A stretch of DNA of 7,252 bases from an uncultured bacterium (GTDB taxonomy: Bacteria > Verrucomicrobiota > Kiritimatiellia > CAIKKV01), in assembly GCA_903828035.1 (NCBI GenBank), contig CAIKKV010000547.1, positions 1 through 7,252 of the forward strand, read 5' to 3'. The notes under the pieces were generated by a model that saw nothing but the letters and a program-made list of their open reading frames with translations, was not told the DNA's origin and searched no databases. Position numbers and translations under genes: made by a program. Position 1 is the first letter of the stretch. The number at the start of each line of letters is the position of its first letter. Of the stretch, positions 1-6,647 are shown one piece after another.

Positions 1-810
1 CAGGCGCGCCAGGCGCTCGCCTGCTGATTGCAGCTCGGTCAGCATCTCGTCGTGCGCCAGGGTTTTATCCGCCAGCCCGGCGCCTTTGTTGGTCACACAG
101 GAAAGCGCGGCGACTCTCAAGCCGCAGGAGGATGCCACGATGGCTTCCGGCACCGTCGACATGCCGACCAGATCAGCGCCCAGGGCGGCCAGCATCCGGA
201 TTTCGGCCGGTGTTTCGTAGGTCGGCCCCGAGAGTGCGGCGTAGACGCCTTCCTTCAGCGGAGCGCCCGCCTGTTCGGCCGATTCCCGGATCTGCCGTCG
301 CCAGGCGGGGTCATAGACCTGGCTGAGATCGGGGAATCGAGCGCCCCAGAGCGGTTGATGGGGGCCCCGGAGCGGATGATCCCCCATCAGGTTGAGATGG
401 TCGCGGATGAGCACCGTATCGCCCGGTTCCAAGTCGGACCGGATGCCGCCGGCCGCATTGGTTAGCAGAACCTGTTGGACGCCCATGCTTTTCATCAGGA
501 ACAGGGGCAGCACGACGGGCAGCCAGCCTTCGCCTTCGTACCAATGGCGCCGGCCCTGGAAGATCAGGGTTTGGACGCCCTGGCAGTCGGCGAGGATGAT
601 CCGGCCCGGATGTCCCGCCACGGAGGCGTGCCCGAGGCCGGGGATATCCGAGGCCGGGCAGGCGTTCCGCTCAGTGAACGGGCGGAGCGCGGGGCTCCAG
701 CCGGAGCCCAGGACCAGCCCGGCCCGGGGCCGGGCTCCGGGGAACCGGCGGCTCATCTCCGCGGCGGCTTCGGTGAGAAGGGATGACTGAAGATGAGGGA
801 AGGCGGTCAT
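1..810 (-). CDS. punA: Purine nucleoside phosphorylase (trimeric, 6-oxopurine type), C-terminus cut by window edge
   Basis: Cytosolic enzyme that splits inosine or guanosine (and the deoxy forms) with phosphate into a base and (deoxy)ribose-1-phosphate. The 270 visible residues start at ATG 810-808 and stay open to base 1; family members are about 270-290 aa, so only a few residues should be missing. Visible motifs of the low-molecular-mass PNP family: GSGW phosphate loop (35-38), GHPGR (66-70), QGRRHWYEG (85-93), TNAAGG (117-122), GPTYETPAE (195-203, with E199 as the likely base-binding Glu), GMSTVPE (216-222) and TNKGAG (240-245). N241 aligns with the Asn that selects 6-oxopurines in mammalian PNP, so hypoxanthine/guanine specificity is inferred rather than MTA phosphorylase activity. 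The start overlaps the stop of the upstream pyrimidine phosphorylase gene as ATGA and has a good Shine-Dalgarno (GGGAG, 7 nt away), indicating translational coupling. Confidence 0.95.
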   Translation of the reverse strand, partial: MTAFPHLQSSLLTEAAAEMSRRFPGARPRAGLVLGSGWSPALRPFTERNACPASDIPGLGHASVAGHPGRIILADCQGVQTLIFQGRRHWYEGEGWLPVVLPLFLMKSMGVQQVLLTNAAGGIRSDLEPGDTVLIRDHLNLMGDHPLRGPHQPLWGARFPDLSQVYDPAWRRQIRESAEQAGAPLKEGVYAALSGPTYETPAEIRMLAALGADLVGMSTVPEAIVASSCGLRVAALSCVTNKGAGLADKTLAHDEMLTELQSAGERLARL

Positions 811-2123
811 GGGGAAACTCCCATATCCGCCAGCAGGACCCGGGGAGCGGGAACCGGCTGGCGGGAGACGTGAAAGGCGGATTCGACGGCCGGCCGGGCC
901 GCCTTGATGCGGTCCGGATCGCCCGCGGTTAAACGCGCGAGGACTTGGCCCTTGCGCACCGGTTCGCCGGTTTTGAGCAGGCCGGAAACGCCGGCATCGG
1001 GGTCCACCGCTTCGCCGGTTCTGGAGCGGCCCGCGCCCAGCAGCAGGCAGGCGCGGCCGATGGTTTCCGCATCCACGCCCGAGATCCAGCCGTCCTCCGG
1101 GCTGGCAATCGTTTCGTGGCAGGGGGCCATCGCTTCGATCTTCGCCGGGTCGTCCAGGAAGGCCGCATCGCCCCCGTGGGCCTGAACCATGGCGCGGAAG
1201 CGGGCTTCGGCGGCGCCGGAGCGGAGGTGGCTCTCCAAAACGGATACAGCCTCGGCGTCGGTCCGGGCAAGCCCGGCAAGCCGCAGCATGCGGGCGCCAA
1301 GGGCCAGCGTGACGGCCATCAGGTCGTCCGGCCCCTTTCCGCGAAGCGACTCGATGGATTCCGCGATTTCCGGCCGGTTTCCGGCCGCCCGCCCGAGCGG
1401 CTGGTCCATGGCCGTGATCCAGGCGGAAACGGGCAGCTTCATTTCGCGGCCGGCGGCCATCAGGGAGCGGGCCAGCGTTTCGGCCTCTTCGCGGGTGCGC
1501 ATGAAGGCGCCCGAGCCGCATTTGACGTCGAGCACCAGCCCGGTGAGGCTTTCGGCCAGCTTCTTGCTCATGATGCTGGCCGTGATCAGGGGCACGGAGG
1601 GGACGGTTCCGGTGACATCGCGCAGCGCGTACAGCTTGCGGTCGGCGGGGCACAGCCGGGGCGTCTGGCCCATGATCGAGCAGCCGCAGGAGCGCAGGAC
1701 GGCCGAGAACTCGAGGGCGGACAGATCGGTCCGGTAGCCGGGGATGCCTTCCAGCTTGTCGATGGTGCCGCCGGTGAGCCCGAGCCCGCGGCCGGCAATC
1801 ATGGGGACGACGATCCCGCAGCAGGCGGCGAGCGGGGCGAGAATCAGGGAGACTTTATCGCCCACGCCGCCGGTGGAATGTTTGTCGATCCGGGGCGACG
1901 TGAGCCCGGCGAGATCGAGCGTGTCGCCCGATTCCAGCATCGTGCGGGTCAGGGCGGAAATTTCAGCGGGGGTCATTCCCTTGAAGTAGATGGCCATGGC
2001 CATGGCGGCCATCTGGTAGTCGGGAATGCGGCCTTGCGTGAACCCCTCCAGGAAGGCCTGGATTTCGGCCTCGGACAGCTCCATGCCGTCCCTTTTTTTT
2101 TCGATCAACCACTGGGGAATCAT
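807..2123 (-). CDS. deoA: Thymidine / pyrimidine-nucleoside phosphorylase
   Basis: Cytosolic enzyme converting thymidine, deoxyuridine (and perhaps uridine) plus phosphate to a pyrimidine base and (deoxy)ribose-1-phosphate. At 438 aa it matches E. coli DeoA (about 440) and Bacillus Pdp (about 433). Layout: N-terminal helical domain (3-66), central phosphate-binding domain with DKHSTGGVGD (80-89) and GRGLGLTGGTIDKLE (111-125), and C-terminal PYNP_C-like domain (about 345-420). With an offset of 3 to E. coli numbering, the active-site residues K81, H82, S83, T120, R168, S183 and K187 are all present. I cannot decide from sequence alone between thymidine-specific (deoA) and broad pyrimidine (pdp) activity. 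The first ATG is chosen because residues 2-13 (IPQWLIEKKRDG) match the conserved family N-terminus; it has no Shine-Dalgarno. It lies 42 bp after the protease gene and overlaps the purine phosphorylase start by 4 bp. Confidence 0.95.
   Translation of the reverse strand: MIPQWLIEKKRDGMELSEAEIQAFLEGFTQGRIPDYQMAAMAMAIYFKGMTPAEISALTRTMLESGDTLDLAGLTSPRIDKHSTGGVGDKVSLILAPLAACCGIVVPMIAGRGLGLTGGTIDKLEGIPGYRTDLSALEFSAVLRSCGCSIMGQTPRLCPADRKLYALRDVTGTVPSVPLITASIMSKKLAESLTGLVLDVKCGSGAFMRTREEAETLARSLMAAGREMKLPVSAWITAMDQPLGRAAGNRPEIAESIESLRGKGPDDLMAVTLALGARMLRLAGLARTDAEAVSVLESHLRSGAAEARFRAMVQAHGGDAAFLDDPAKIEAMAPCHETIASPEDGWISGVDAETIGRACLLLGAGRSRTGEAVDPDAGVSGLLKTGEPVRKGQVLARLTAGDPDRIKAARPAVESAFHVSRQPVPAPRVLLADMGVSP
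809..824 (-). promoter_or_regulatory. RBS of the purine phosphorylase gene inside a small start-codon hairpin
   Basis: On the minus strand the sequence ATGGG-AGTTTC-CCCAT is a perfect 5-bp inverted repeat with a 6-nt loop. The GGG of the Shine-Dalgarno (GGGAG) lies in the left arm, and the AT of the start codon lies in the right arm. All of it sits inside the last codons of the upstream deoA-like gene, whose stop overlaps this ATG. Ribosomes finishing the upstream gene would melt the hairpin, so it could enforce coupled translation. The repeat is seen; the function is inferred. A 5-bp stem could also be chance. Confidence 0.45.
2082..2101 (-). other. A9 homopolymer followed by SD-like AAGGGA and in-frame internal ATG (codon 14 of deoA)
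   Basis: Codons 8-11 of the pyrimidine phosphorylase gene (E-K-K-R) contain nine consecutive A on the coding strand (2093-2101). The run flows directly into AAGGGA (2089-2094), and after 4 nt comes an in-frame ATG (2084-2082, Met14). The annotated start has no Shine-Dalgarno, so this is the better-looking ribosome site by sequence. However, conserved family residues lie upstream of Met14. It may be a secondary start or a slippage-prone spot; no function is shown. Confidence 0.35.
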
Positions 2124-2165
2124 GCGGTCATGCTAGGCGGCTTGGCGGGTTCTGTCAATGCCGGT

Positions 2166-3617
2166 TCATTTGAGCAGGCGCTGAACGGCGGCGGAGTCGA
2201 GGAGCCCGTCGCCGTACCGGGTGGAGTCCCACCCGGGGGCGGCGGAGGAGAGGGCGGCCTTCAGGGCGTTTACGGCTTGCGCGGCGGTCGCCTGGGGATG
2301 CTGCTGGAAGTAGCGGGCCAGCACGTGGGCGGTATAGGCGGTGGAGACGGAGGTGCCCGCCGAGGTCTGGGCCTTGCCGGGCACGGGCGCGTAACCGGGC
2401 GCGGTCAGGCTGACAAAATCGCCGTAATTGGACCACGGGGCCGGCTGGCCGCCCAGATCCGACGCGCTGACGGCCAGGACGCCGGGAAAGGCGGCGGGGA
2501 AGACCGGCTGGCCGGTTGACTTGTTGCCGGCCGCCGCCACCACGACGACGCCCTGGGCCATCGCCTTCTCCAGCACCTCTTTCATGTAGGCGCTGTCCAT
2601 ATCCGATCCCCAGCTCAAGCTGATCACCCGCGCCTTGCTGTCCACGGCCGCCTGGAGGCTGTCCAGGAGCGTGTCGCCAGCCACGAACTCTCCCTGGCCG
2701 GCGATGCGGACGGACAGCACCGGCAGCAGCGGATCCGCCGAGGAGCCCGCCTCCAGCGGCTGGAGGCGGCCCTCGGCCAGGAGCGCCATCTCGGTGCCAT
2801 GACCGTGCAAATCGACCGGGCTGGCGGAATTGCCGACCGCATCGAGCCAGGAGACGAGCGGATCCCCGGCCAGGCCGAAGCCGGTATCCAACACGGCCAC
2901 CAGCGGGCCGCCGGTGGCCGCCTCTCCCGAGGCCGGCCGGATCGATTGGACGGACGGGGCCTCGGGCGAGGGCATCCCGGCCGGCAGGCGGTAGACATAG
3001 TTGGGTTCGGCGGAGGCGACCAGGGCGTTCTTGGTCAGTTCCCGGACCAGGCCGGGGATGTCGCTATCGGGCGGAAAGGCGATTTTATAAAGTCCCAGTC
3101 CGGGCTGGCTGCCCGTCACCCGGCCTCCGTACTGGGCGATCAGGGCCAGGAACTGTTCCTGTGTCGTTCCGGGCGCGGCCCTCAGCAGCAGTTCGCCTGC
3201 CATATATTCGCGGATCCGGAGCCGGTTGGCGGAGGCCATGGCGGGAGCGGGAGGCGCCAGCGGCTGAACCGCTTCCTTGCGCCCGCGCTTGTAGACCTGG
3301 AGCTCCTCCAGGACGGGAATGGCGCCCAGGGGCCCCTGGACCTGCTTCCAGACCGCGAGATAGTCGCAATCCGTCAAGAGCCGGCCCAGCACCTTTTCGG
3401 CGTCCTGCCGCGTGGCCGCGATTGAAACCGTGCCGGTGACGGCGGGGTCGAGCTTGACCCTTACGCCCTGGCGGGCGAAGGCGGTGAGAACCTCCCGCAC
3501 CGGCTCCTGCTCCGCTCGCAGGGTCAGGCGATCGCCTTCGATGTGCAGCTCTGTCCCTGAAGCCGCTTGGATGGCGGCGAGGAGAAAGGAGGCCAGGATG
3601 GCGGAAGGGGGTTTCAT
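2166..3617 (-). CDS. Secreted subtilisin-like (S8) serine protease with N-terminal STN-like domain
   Basis: Predicted exported endopeptidase of 483 aa. A signal peptide spans about 1-21 (K2, hydrophobic AILASFLLAAIQAA). Residues 23-92 resemble a secretin/TonB short N-terminal (STN) domain: the pattern LxAEQEPVREVLTAFARQGVxVxLDPAVTGTVSI, then EKVLGRLL and CDYLAVW. A proline-rich linker follows (118-128), then a fervidolysin-like S8 propeptide (138-210: GELLLRAAPGTT, YGGRVTGSQPGLGLYKI, AEPNYVY). The catalytic domain (237-483) shows D244 in AVLDTGF, H273 in GHGTEMA, oxyanion N365 in AAAGN and S423 in SAGTSVSTA; the usual Pro after GTSMAx is Ala here. The triad is complete, so it is probably active. 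The start at ATG 3617-3615 gives the signal peptide; the frame stays open further upstream only through the antisense of the Mur ligase gene. It begins a likely operon with the two phosphorylases. Its natural substrate is unknown. Confidence 0.9.
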   Translation of the reverse strand: MKPPSAILASFLLAAIQAASGTELHIEGDRLTLRAEQEPVREVLTAFARQGVRVKLDPAVTGTVSIAATRQDAEKVLGRLLTDCDYLAVWKQVQGPLGAIPVLEELQVYKRGRKEAVQPLAPPAPAMASANRLRIREYMAGELLLRAAPGTTQEQFLALIAQYGGRVTGSQPGLGLYKIAFPPDSDIPGLVRELTKNALVASAEPNYVYRLPAGMPSPEAPSVQSIRPASGEAATGGPLVAVLDTGFGLAGDPLVSWLDAVGNSASPVDLHGHGTEMALLAEGRLQPLEAGSSADPLLPVLSVRIAGQGEFVAGDTLLDSLQAAVDSKARVISLSWGSDMDSAYMKEVLEKAMAQGVVVVAAAGNKSTGQPVFPAAFPGVLAVSASDLGGQPAPWSNYGDFVSLTAPGYAPVPGKAQTSAGTSVSTAYTAHVLARYFQQHPQATAAQAVNALKAALSSAAPGWDSTRYGDGLLDSAAVQRLLK

Positions 3618-3633
3618 GCGTTTTGCTTTTTTG

Positions 3634-3662
3634 AGTATACACCGGGCGGGGCGGTAGGGCAA
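3634..3662 (-). promoter_or_regulatory. Candidate sigma70-type promoter of the protease-phosphorylase operon
   Basis: On the minus strand TTGCCC (3662-3657, 4/6 to the -35 consensus) is followed by exactly 17 bp and TATACT (3639-3634, 5/6 to the -10 consensus). Transcription would start near 3627, leaving only about 10 nt of leader before the ATG at 3617. The -10 region overlaps the palindrome GTATAC (3635-3640). On the other strand the same bases read TATACA, so the divergent Mur ligase gene could share this melting site, although its own -35 is poor. The boxes are seen; activity is inferred, and the consensus for this organism is unknown. Confidence 0.45.
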
Positions 3663-3671
3663 GATAACGGG

Positions 3672-4976
3672 ATGAGTCAGCAGCATATTCATCTGGTGGG
3701 CGTGGCCGGCGTCGGGATGAGCAGCGTGGCCCGCGCGTGCCTCGCGCAGGGCTTCCGGGTTTCGGGCTCGGATCGCTTCTGGGACAACAACCAGAACCGC
3801 GACGTCCTCGACAAGCTGGCGGCGTGCGGCGTCGCCCTTCACCCGCAGGACGGCTCCGGCGTGACTCCCGGAACCGCCCGCGTGGTGGTCAGCACCGCGA
3901 TCGAGGACGACAATCCCGACGTGAAGGCCGCTGCGGCGCTGGGGGTTCCCCTGATCCACCGGGCGGCCATGCTGGCCGAGGCGATTGGCACGGCGCCGTG
4001 CGTGGCGATCACCGGCACGTCCGGAAAAACCACGGTCACCGGCATGGTGGGGTGCCTGCTGGAAGGGGCCGGCGCCGATCCGATGATCGTGAACGGCGGA
4101 GCCATGCTGAATTGGGTGACCGGCCGTGAAATCGGAAACGTTCGCGTGGGGCGTGGGCCCTGGGTGATCGAGGCGGACGAGAGCGACAAGTCGCTGATGC
4201 GCTTTCATCCCGACTGGGCCATTGTCACCAATATTTCGGGCGACCACTTCAGCGCGGACGAAGCGCGCCGCCTCTTCGATGATTTCGGGCGGCAGGTCAA
4301 GCGGGGGGTCATCGGCCCCATGGAAACGCTTCCGGGCGGCTCCGCTTTCGCTCCGGAGCTCGACCGGGACGGCTCGTCCTTCGTCATGGAGGGCATTCGG
4401 GTCCGCGTGCCGGTCCCGGGCTTGCATAATGCCGAAAACGCCTTCCAGGCGCTGGCCTTGTGCCGGGCGATGGGGTATGACCTGAAGACGGCTGCCGCGG
4501 CGCTGGCCGGCTTCAAGGGCATTGCCCGGCGGCTCCAGGTGGCGGGGTCGGCGGGCGGCGTGACGGTGATTGACGACTATGCGCATAATCCGGCCAAGAT
4601 CGAGGCGGCCTGGAGCACGATCCGGCCGCATTACCGCCGCGTCCTGGCGGTCTGGCGGCCCCACGGCTTCGCGCCGCTGGCGGCCATGGCCGACGCCCTC
4701 GCGGAGCTGTTTATCCGCCGGTGCGCGGAAGGGGATCGCTTGTACCTGCTGCCGGTTTATTACGCCGGGGGGACGGCCCGGGCGAAGGTGACTTCCGACG
4801 ACCTGGCCGCGAGATTGCGCCAGGCCGGGGCGGCGGCGGAGCTCTGCGGCGATTTTGACGCCCTGGAGCAGGCGCTGGTGCGGGAGGCGCGGGCGGGGGA
4901 TGCGGTGCTGGTGATGGGCGCCCGGGATCCCGACCTGCCGGCCTTCTGCTCGCGGATGGTCCGCCGCTTCGGCTGA
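3672..4976 (+). CDS. MurC-like Mur ligase family protein, substrate uncertain
   Basis: ATP-dependent amide ligase of the Mur family, 434 aa, cytosolic, most similar in layout to UDP-N-acetylmuramate:L-alanine ligase (MurC). N-terminal nucleotide-sugar-binding Rossmann domain: HLVGVAGVGMSSVA (7-20) and SGSD (31-34). Central ATPase domain: ITGTSGKTT P-loop (113-121), NGG (141-143), EADESD (167-172) and NISGDH (187-192). C-terminal domain: GLHNAENA (250-257), DDYAHNP (301-307), RPHGF (329-333) and YYAGGT (363-368). Canonical MurC typically has THGKTT, HHP and QPHRxTRT; here these read TSGKTT, HNP and RPHGFAPL. The protein is also shorter than typical MurC (about 460-490 aa), and the gene is not in a cell-wall cluster. 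Mpl is less likely because its GICGTxMG loop is absent. The start at ATG 3672 immediately precedes the Rossmann strand; there is no clear Shine-Dalgarno. It is divergent from the protease gene with 54 bp between them. Confidence 0.85.
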   Translation: MSQQHIHLVGVAGVGMSSVARACLAQGFRVSGSDRFWDNNQNRDVLDKLAACGVALHPQDGSGVTPGTARVVVSTAIEDDNPDVKAAAALGVPLIHRAAMLAEAIGTAPCVAITGTSGKTTVTGMVGCLLEGAGADPMIVNGGAMLNWVTGREIGNVRVGRGPWVIEADESDKSLMRFHPDWAIVTNISGDHFSADEARRLFDDFGRQVKRGVIGPMETLPGGSAFAPELDRDGSSFVMEGIRVRVPVPGLHNAENAFQALALCRAMGYDLKTAAAALAGFKGIARRLQVAGSAGGVTVIDDYAHNPAKIEAAWSTIRPHYRRVLAVWRPHGFAPLAAMADALAELFIRRCAEGDRLYLLPVYYAGGTARAKVTSDDLAARLRQAGAAAELCGDFDALEQALVREARAGDAVLVMGARDPDLPAFCSRMVRRFG

Positions 4977-4977
4977 C

Positions 4978-5088
4978 TTATTTCTCCCCGCCGAGCACTT
5001 CGGCGATGTTGTAGGCGTGGTCGCGCATGCGGCGGAAGGCCGTCAGCATGTCGGTGTAGACGAGGCTCATGAGCGGGTTTTGGACGCC
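4978..5088 (-). pseudogene. Out-of-frame C-terminal tail of the Na/phosphate cotransporter (PhoU helix)
   Basis: In the frame left behind by the upstream transporter ORF, 36 codons read GVQNPLMSLVYTDMLTAF, continue through RRMRDHAYNIAEVLGG-E-K and stop at TAA 4980-4978. The RxRDHxxNIAE pattern is the classic last helix of a PhoU domain, exactly what the 526-aa ORF lacks. Adding one base between about 5078 and 5092 (the AAAA or CCCC run on the coding strand) fuses them into a 556-aa protein. As sequenced, an ATG at 5070 overlaps the ORF stop (ATGA) and could start a 30-aa peptide, but a broken gene end is the simpler reading. The corrected stop leaves only 1 bp to the convergent Mur ligase stop. 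Confidence 0.8.
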
Positions 5089-6647
5089 GGGGCGAACTGC
5101 TCGAGATGGCGCTGCCGGTAGTCCTTCATGGTCTTGAGCACCCGGACCGCCTCGGGCTGGAAGGCGGCCATCAGGGTGGCGTCCGGATAGGCGTTTTCCT
5201 TGAGGACGCGATTGATTTCGGCGAGGAGCCCGGCGATCTGCTTGCGCAGCTCCTGCAGGTAGCCGCGCTCCTCAGCCGGCAGTTCGAGATGATTCCGGGT
5301 CAGCTTGATGTTCATTTTCGCCACGTTCATGATGTAGTCGCTGACGGATTCGTATTCGTGCGACAGGCGCAGCTGGCGCCGCCCTTCCTCCATCACGTCG
5401 CCGGGCGCTGAATTGGAGAGCAGGCGGCTTAGGAAGACGGTGACTTCGCGCTGCACGTTGTCCAGGGTGGTCTCGCGCTGGAAGATGTCCTCCTCGGCTT
5501 TTTCATCGCGTTCCGGGAAGGGCAGGGCCAGGATGGCCTCGAGCGAGCGCAGCATGTGGGTGACGTGGTCGGCCATGGCTTCGATTTCCTTGTAGGATTG
5601 CTCGATGCCGAGGGCGGGATGGGCGAGGAAGCGCACGTTCAGGTATTCCAGCTTGTAGGCTTCGGGCTTCTTGGGCTCGGGCACGAGCGTGGAGACCAGC
5701 GCCGCGAACGGCTTCACGAACGGAAGGAAGACGAGGGTGTTGGCCACGTTGAAGACCGTGTGCACCATGGCGATGCGGGCGAGCGAGTTCACCACTTCAT
5801 GGCCCTCCGCGCCGAGAGGGACCAGCCACCCGATAAACCGCATGTAGGGGAAGAAGATCGGGAGCACCCAGAGCACGCCGATCACGTTGAACAGCGTGTG
5901 GGCCAGGGCGGCGCGCTTGGCGTGGGCGTTGGTCCCAAGCGAGGCGAGGAAGGCCGTGATGGTCGTCCCGATGTTGGCGCCCAGCGTCAGGGCGGCGGCG
6001 GTCGGCACATCGATGATTCCCGCGGTGACGAGGCCCATGGCGATCCCCATCGAGGCGGAGGAGGCCTGGATGATGGCGGTAAACACAAGGCCGACTGCGG
6101 CGCACGTGAGCAGGCCTTCGAACGTGCCGGCCTTGAAGCTGGAAAGCAGGCGCAGCGCCGTCGGGTTGTTGCGGATCGGCGCCATGCCGTCGCCCATCAG
6201 GCAGAGGCCGAAGAACACCATGCCGATGCCCATGAAGAACATGCCCCAGTAGCGGACTTTGTCGCGCCCCGCAAACATGTAGAGAAGGGACGAGATCCCA
6301 ACCAGGGGCAGTCCGTACCTGGCGATGTTGAGCGTCAGGATCCAGCCCGTGATGGTGGTTCCGATGTTCGCGCCGAAGACCACGCCGATGGCCTGGATGA
6401 GGGTCATGAAGCCGCTGTTGACGAAGCCCACCACCATGACCGTGGTGATGGAGCTGGATTGGATGATGCAGGTCACCAGCGTGCCGATGGCGACGCCGGA
6501 AAGGCGGTTGTCCGTGACGCTTCCGATCAGGCGGCGGAGACGCGAGCCGGCCACGGCCTGCATGCCCTCGGACATGAACTTCATGCCCAGCAGGAAGATG
6601 CCCAGCCCGCCGATCAGGCTCATCAGGACTTGCAGGATATCAGTCAT
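5067..6647 (-). CDS. Na+/phosphate cotransporter family protein (NptA/YjbB type) with PhoU-like domain, frameshifted near C-terminus
   Basis: Inner-membrane protein of the Na/Pi cotransporter (SLC34-related) family, expected to move phosphate with Na+; family members may work in uptake or export. 526 aa as read. The membrane part (about 1-320) shows the family's inverted repeat: QSSS (63-66) followed by GANIGTT (92-98), and QASSA (194-198) followed by GANIGTT (223-229). Many hydrophobic segments surround these, including GGLGIFLLGMKFMSEGM. Residues about 345-526 form a charged, helical PhoU-like domain (HEYESVSDYIMNVAK, 430-444). The in-frame end (ASKTRS-stop) does not look like a PhoU end; the expected last helix lies in another frame immediately downstream. 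The start at ATG 6647 is followed at once by the first membrane segment and lacks a Shine-Dalgarno. No phosphate regulatory box was recognised. Confidence 0.92.
   Translation of the reverse strand: MTDILQVLMSLIGGLGIFLLGMKFMSEGMQAVAGSRLRRLIGSVTDNRLSGVAIGTLVTCIIQSSSITTVMVVGFVNSGFMTLIQAIGVVFGANIGTTITGWILTLNIARYGLPLVGISSLLYMFAGRDKVRYWGMFFMGIGMVFFGLCLMGDGMAPIRNNPTALRLLSSFKAGTFEGLLTCAAVGLVFTAIIQASSASMGIAMGLVTAGIIDVPTAAALTLGANIGTTITAFLASLGTNAHAKRAALAHTLFNVIGVLWVLPIFFPYMRFIGWLVPLGAEGHEVVNSLARIAMVHTVFNVANTLVFLPFVKPFAALVSTLVPEPKKPEAYKLEYLNVRFLAHPALGIEQSYKEIEAMADHVTHMLRSLEAILALPFPERDEKAEEDIFQRETTLDNVQREVTVFLSRLLSNSAPGDVMEEGRRQLRLSHEYESVSDYIMNVAKMNIKLTRNHLELPAEERGYLQELRKQIAGLLAEINRVLKENAYPDATLMAAFQPEAVRVLKTMKDYRQRHLEQFAPASKTRS

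Noticed and set aside
28..790. Several plus-strand open frames at the left edge
   Set aside because: Shadows of the purine nucleoside phosphorylase, which is read completely on the minus strand.
1762..1794. Loss of the catalytic His in thymidine phosphorylase
   Set aside because: First suspected at L116, but the known catalytic-site His of E. coli DeoA (H85) aligns with H82 in the KHS motif, which is present.
945..2519. Plus-strand open frame of 524 codons opposite the pyrimidine phosphorylase and protease genes
   Set aside because: Its translation is low-complexity Gly/Ala/Arg/His-rich with no motif, and it lies antisense to two clearly conserved genes. GC-rich codon bias keeps the opposite frame open.
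3567..3671. Upstream in-frame extension of the Mur ligase to ATG 3567
   Set aside because: The extra 35 residues run antisense through the protease signal peptide and its promoter, and Mur proteins begin right before the Rossmann strand found after ATG 3672.
3618..4664. N-terminal extension of the protease frame up to 4664 (832 aa in total)
   Set aside because: The extra 349 residues are antisense to the Mur ligase and show no domain. A signal peptide and promoter support the start at 3617.
4989..5005. Hairpin CGCCGA-GCACT-TCGGCG just after the Mur ligase stop as a terminator
   Set aside because: No U-tract follows on either strand, and the bases encode the conserved PhoU tail, so the symmetry is probably coincidental.
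4978..5070. Independent 30-aa gene starting at ATG 5070 with ATGA overlap
   Set aside because: Its sequence is the missing end of the PhoU domain, so a frameshifted transporter explains it better than a separate small gene.
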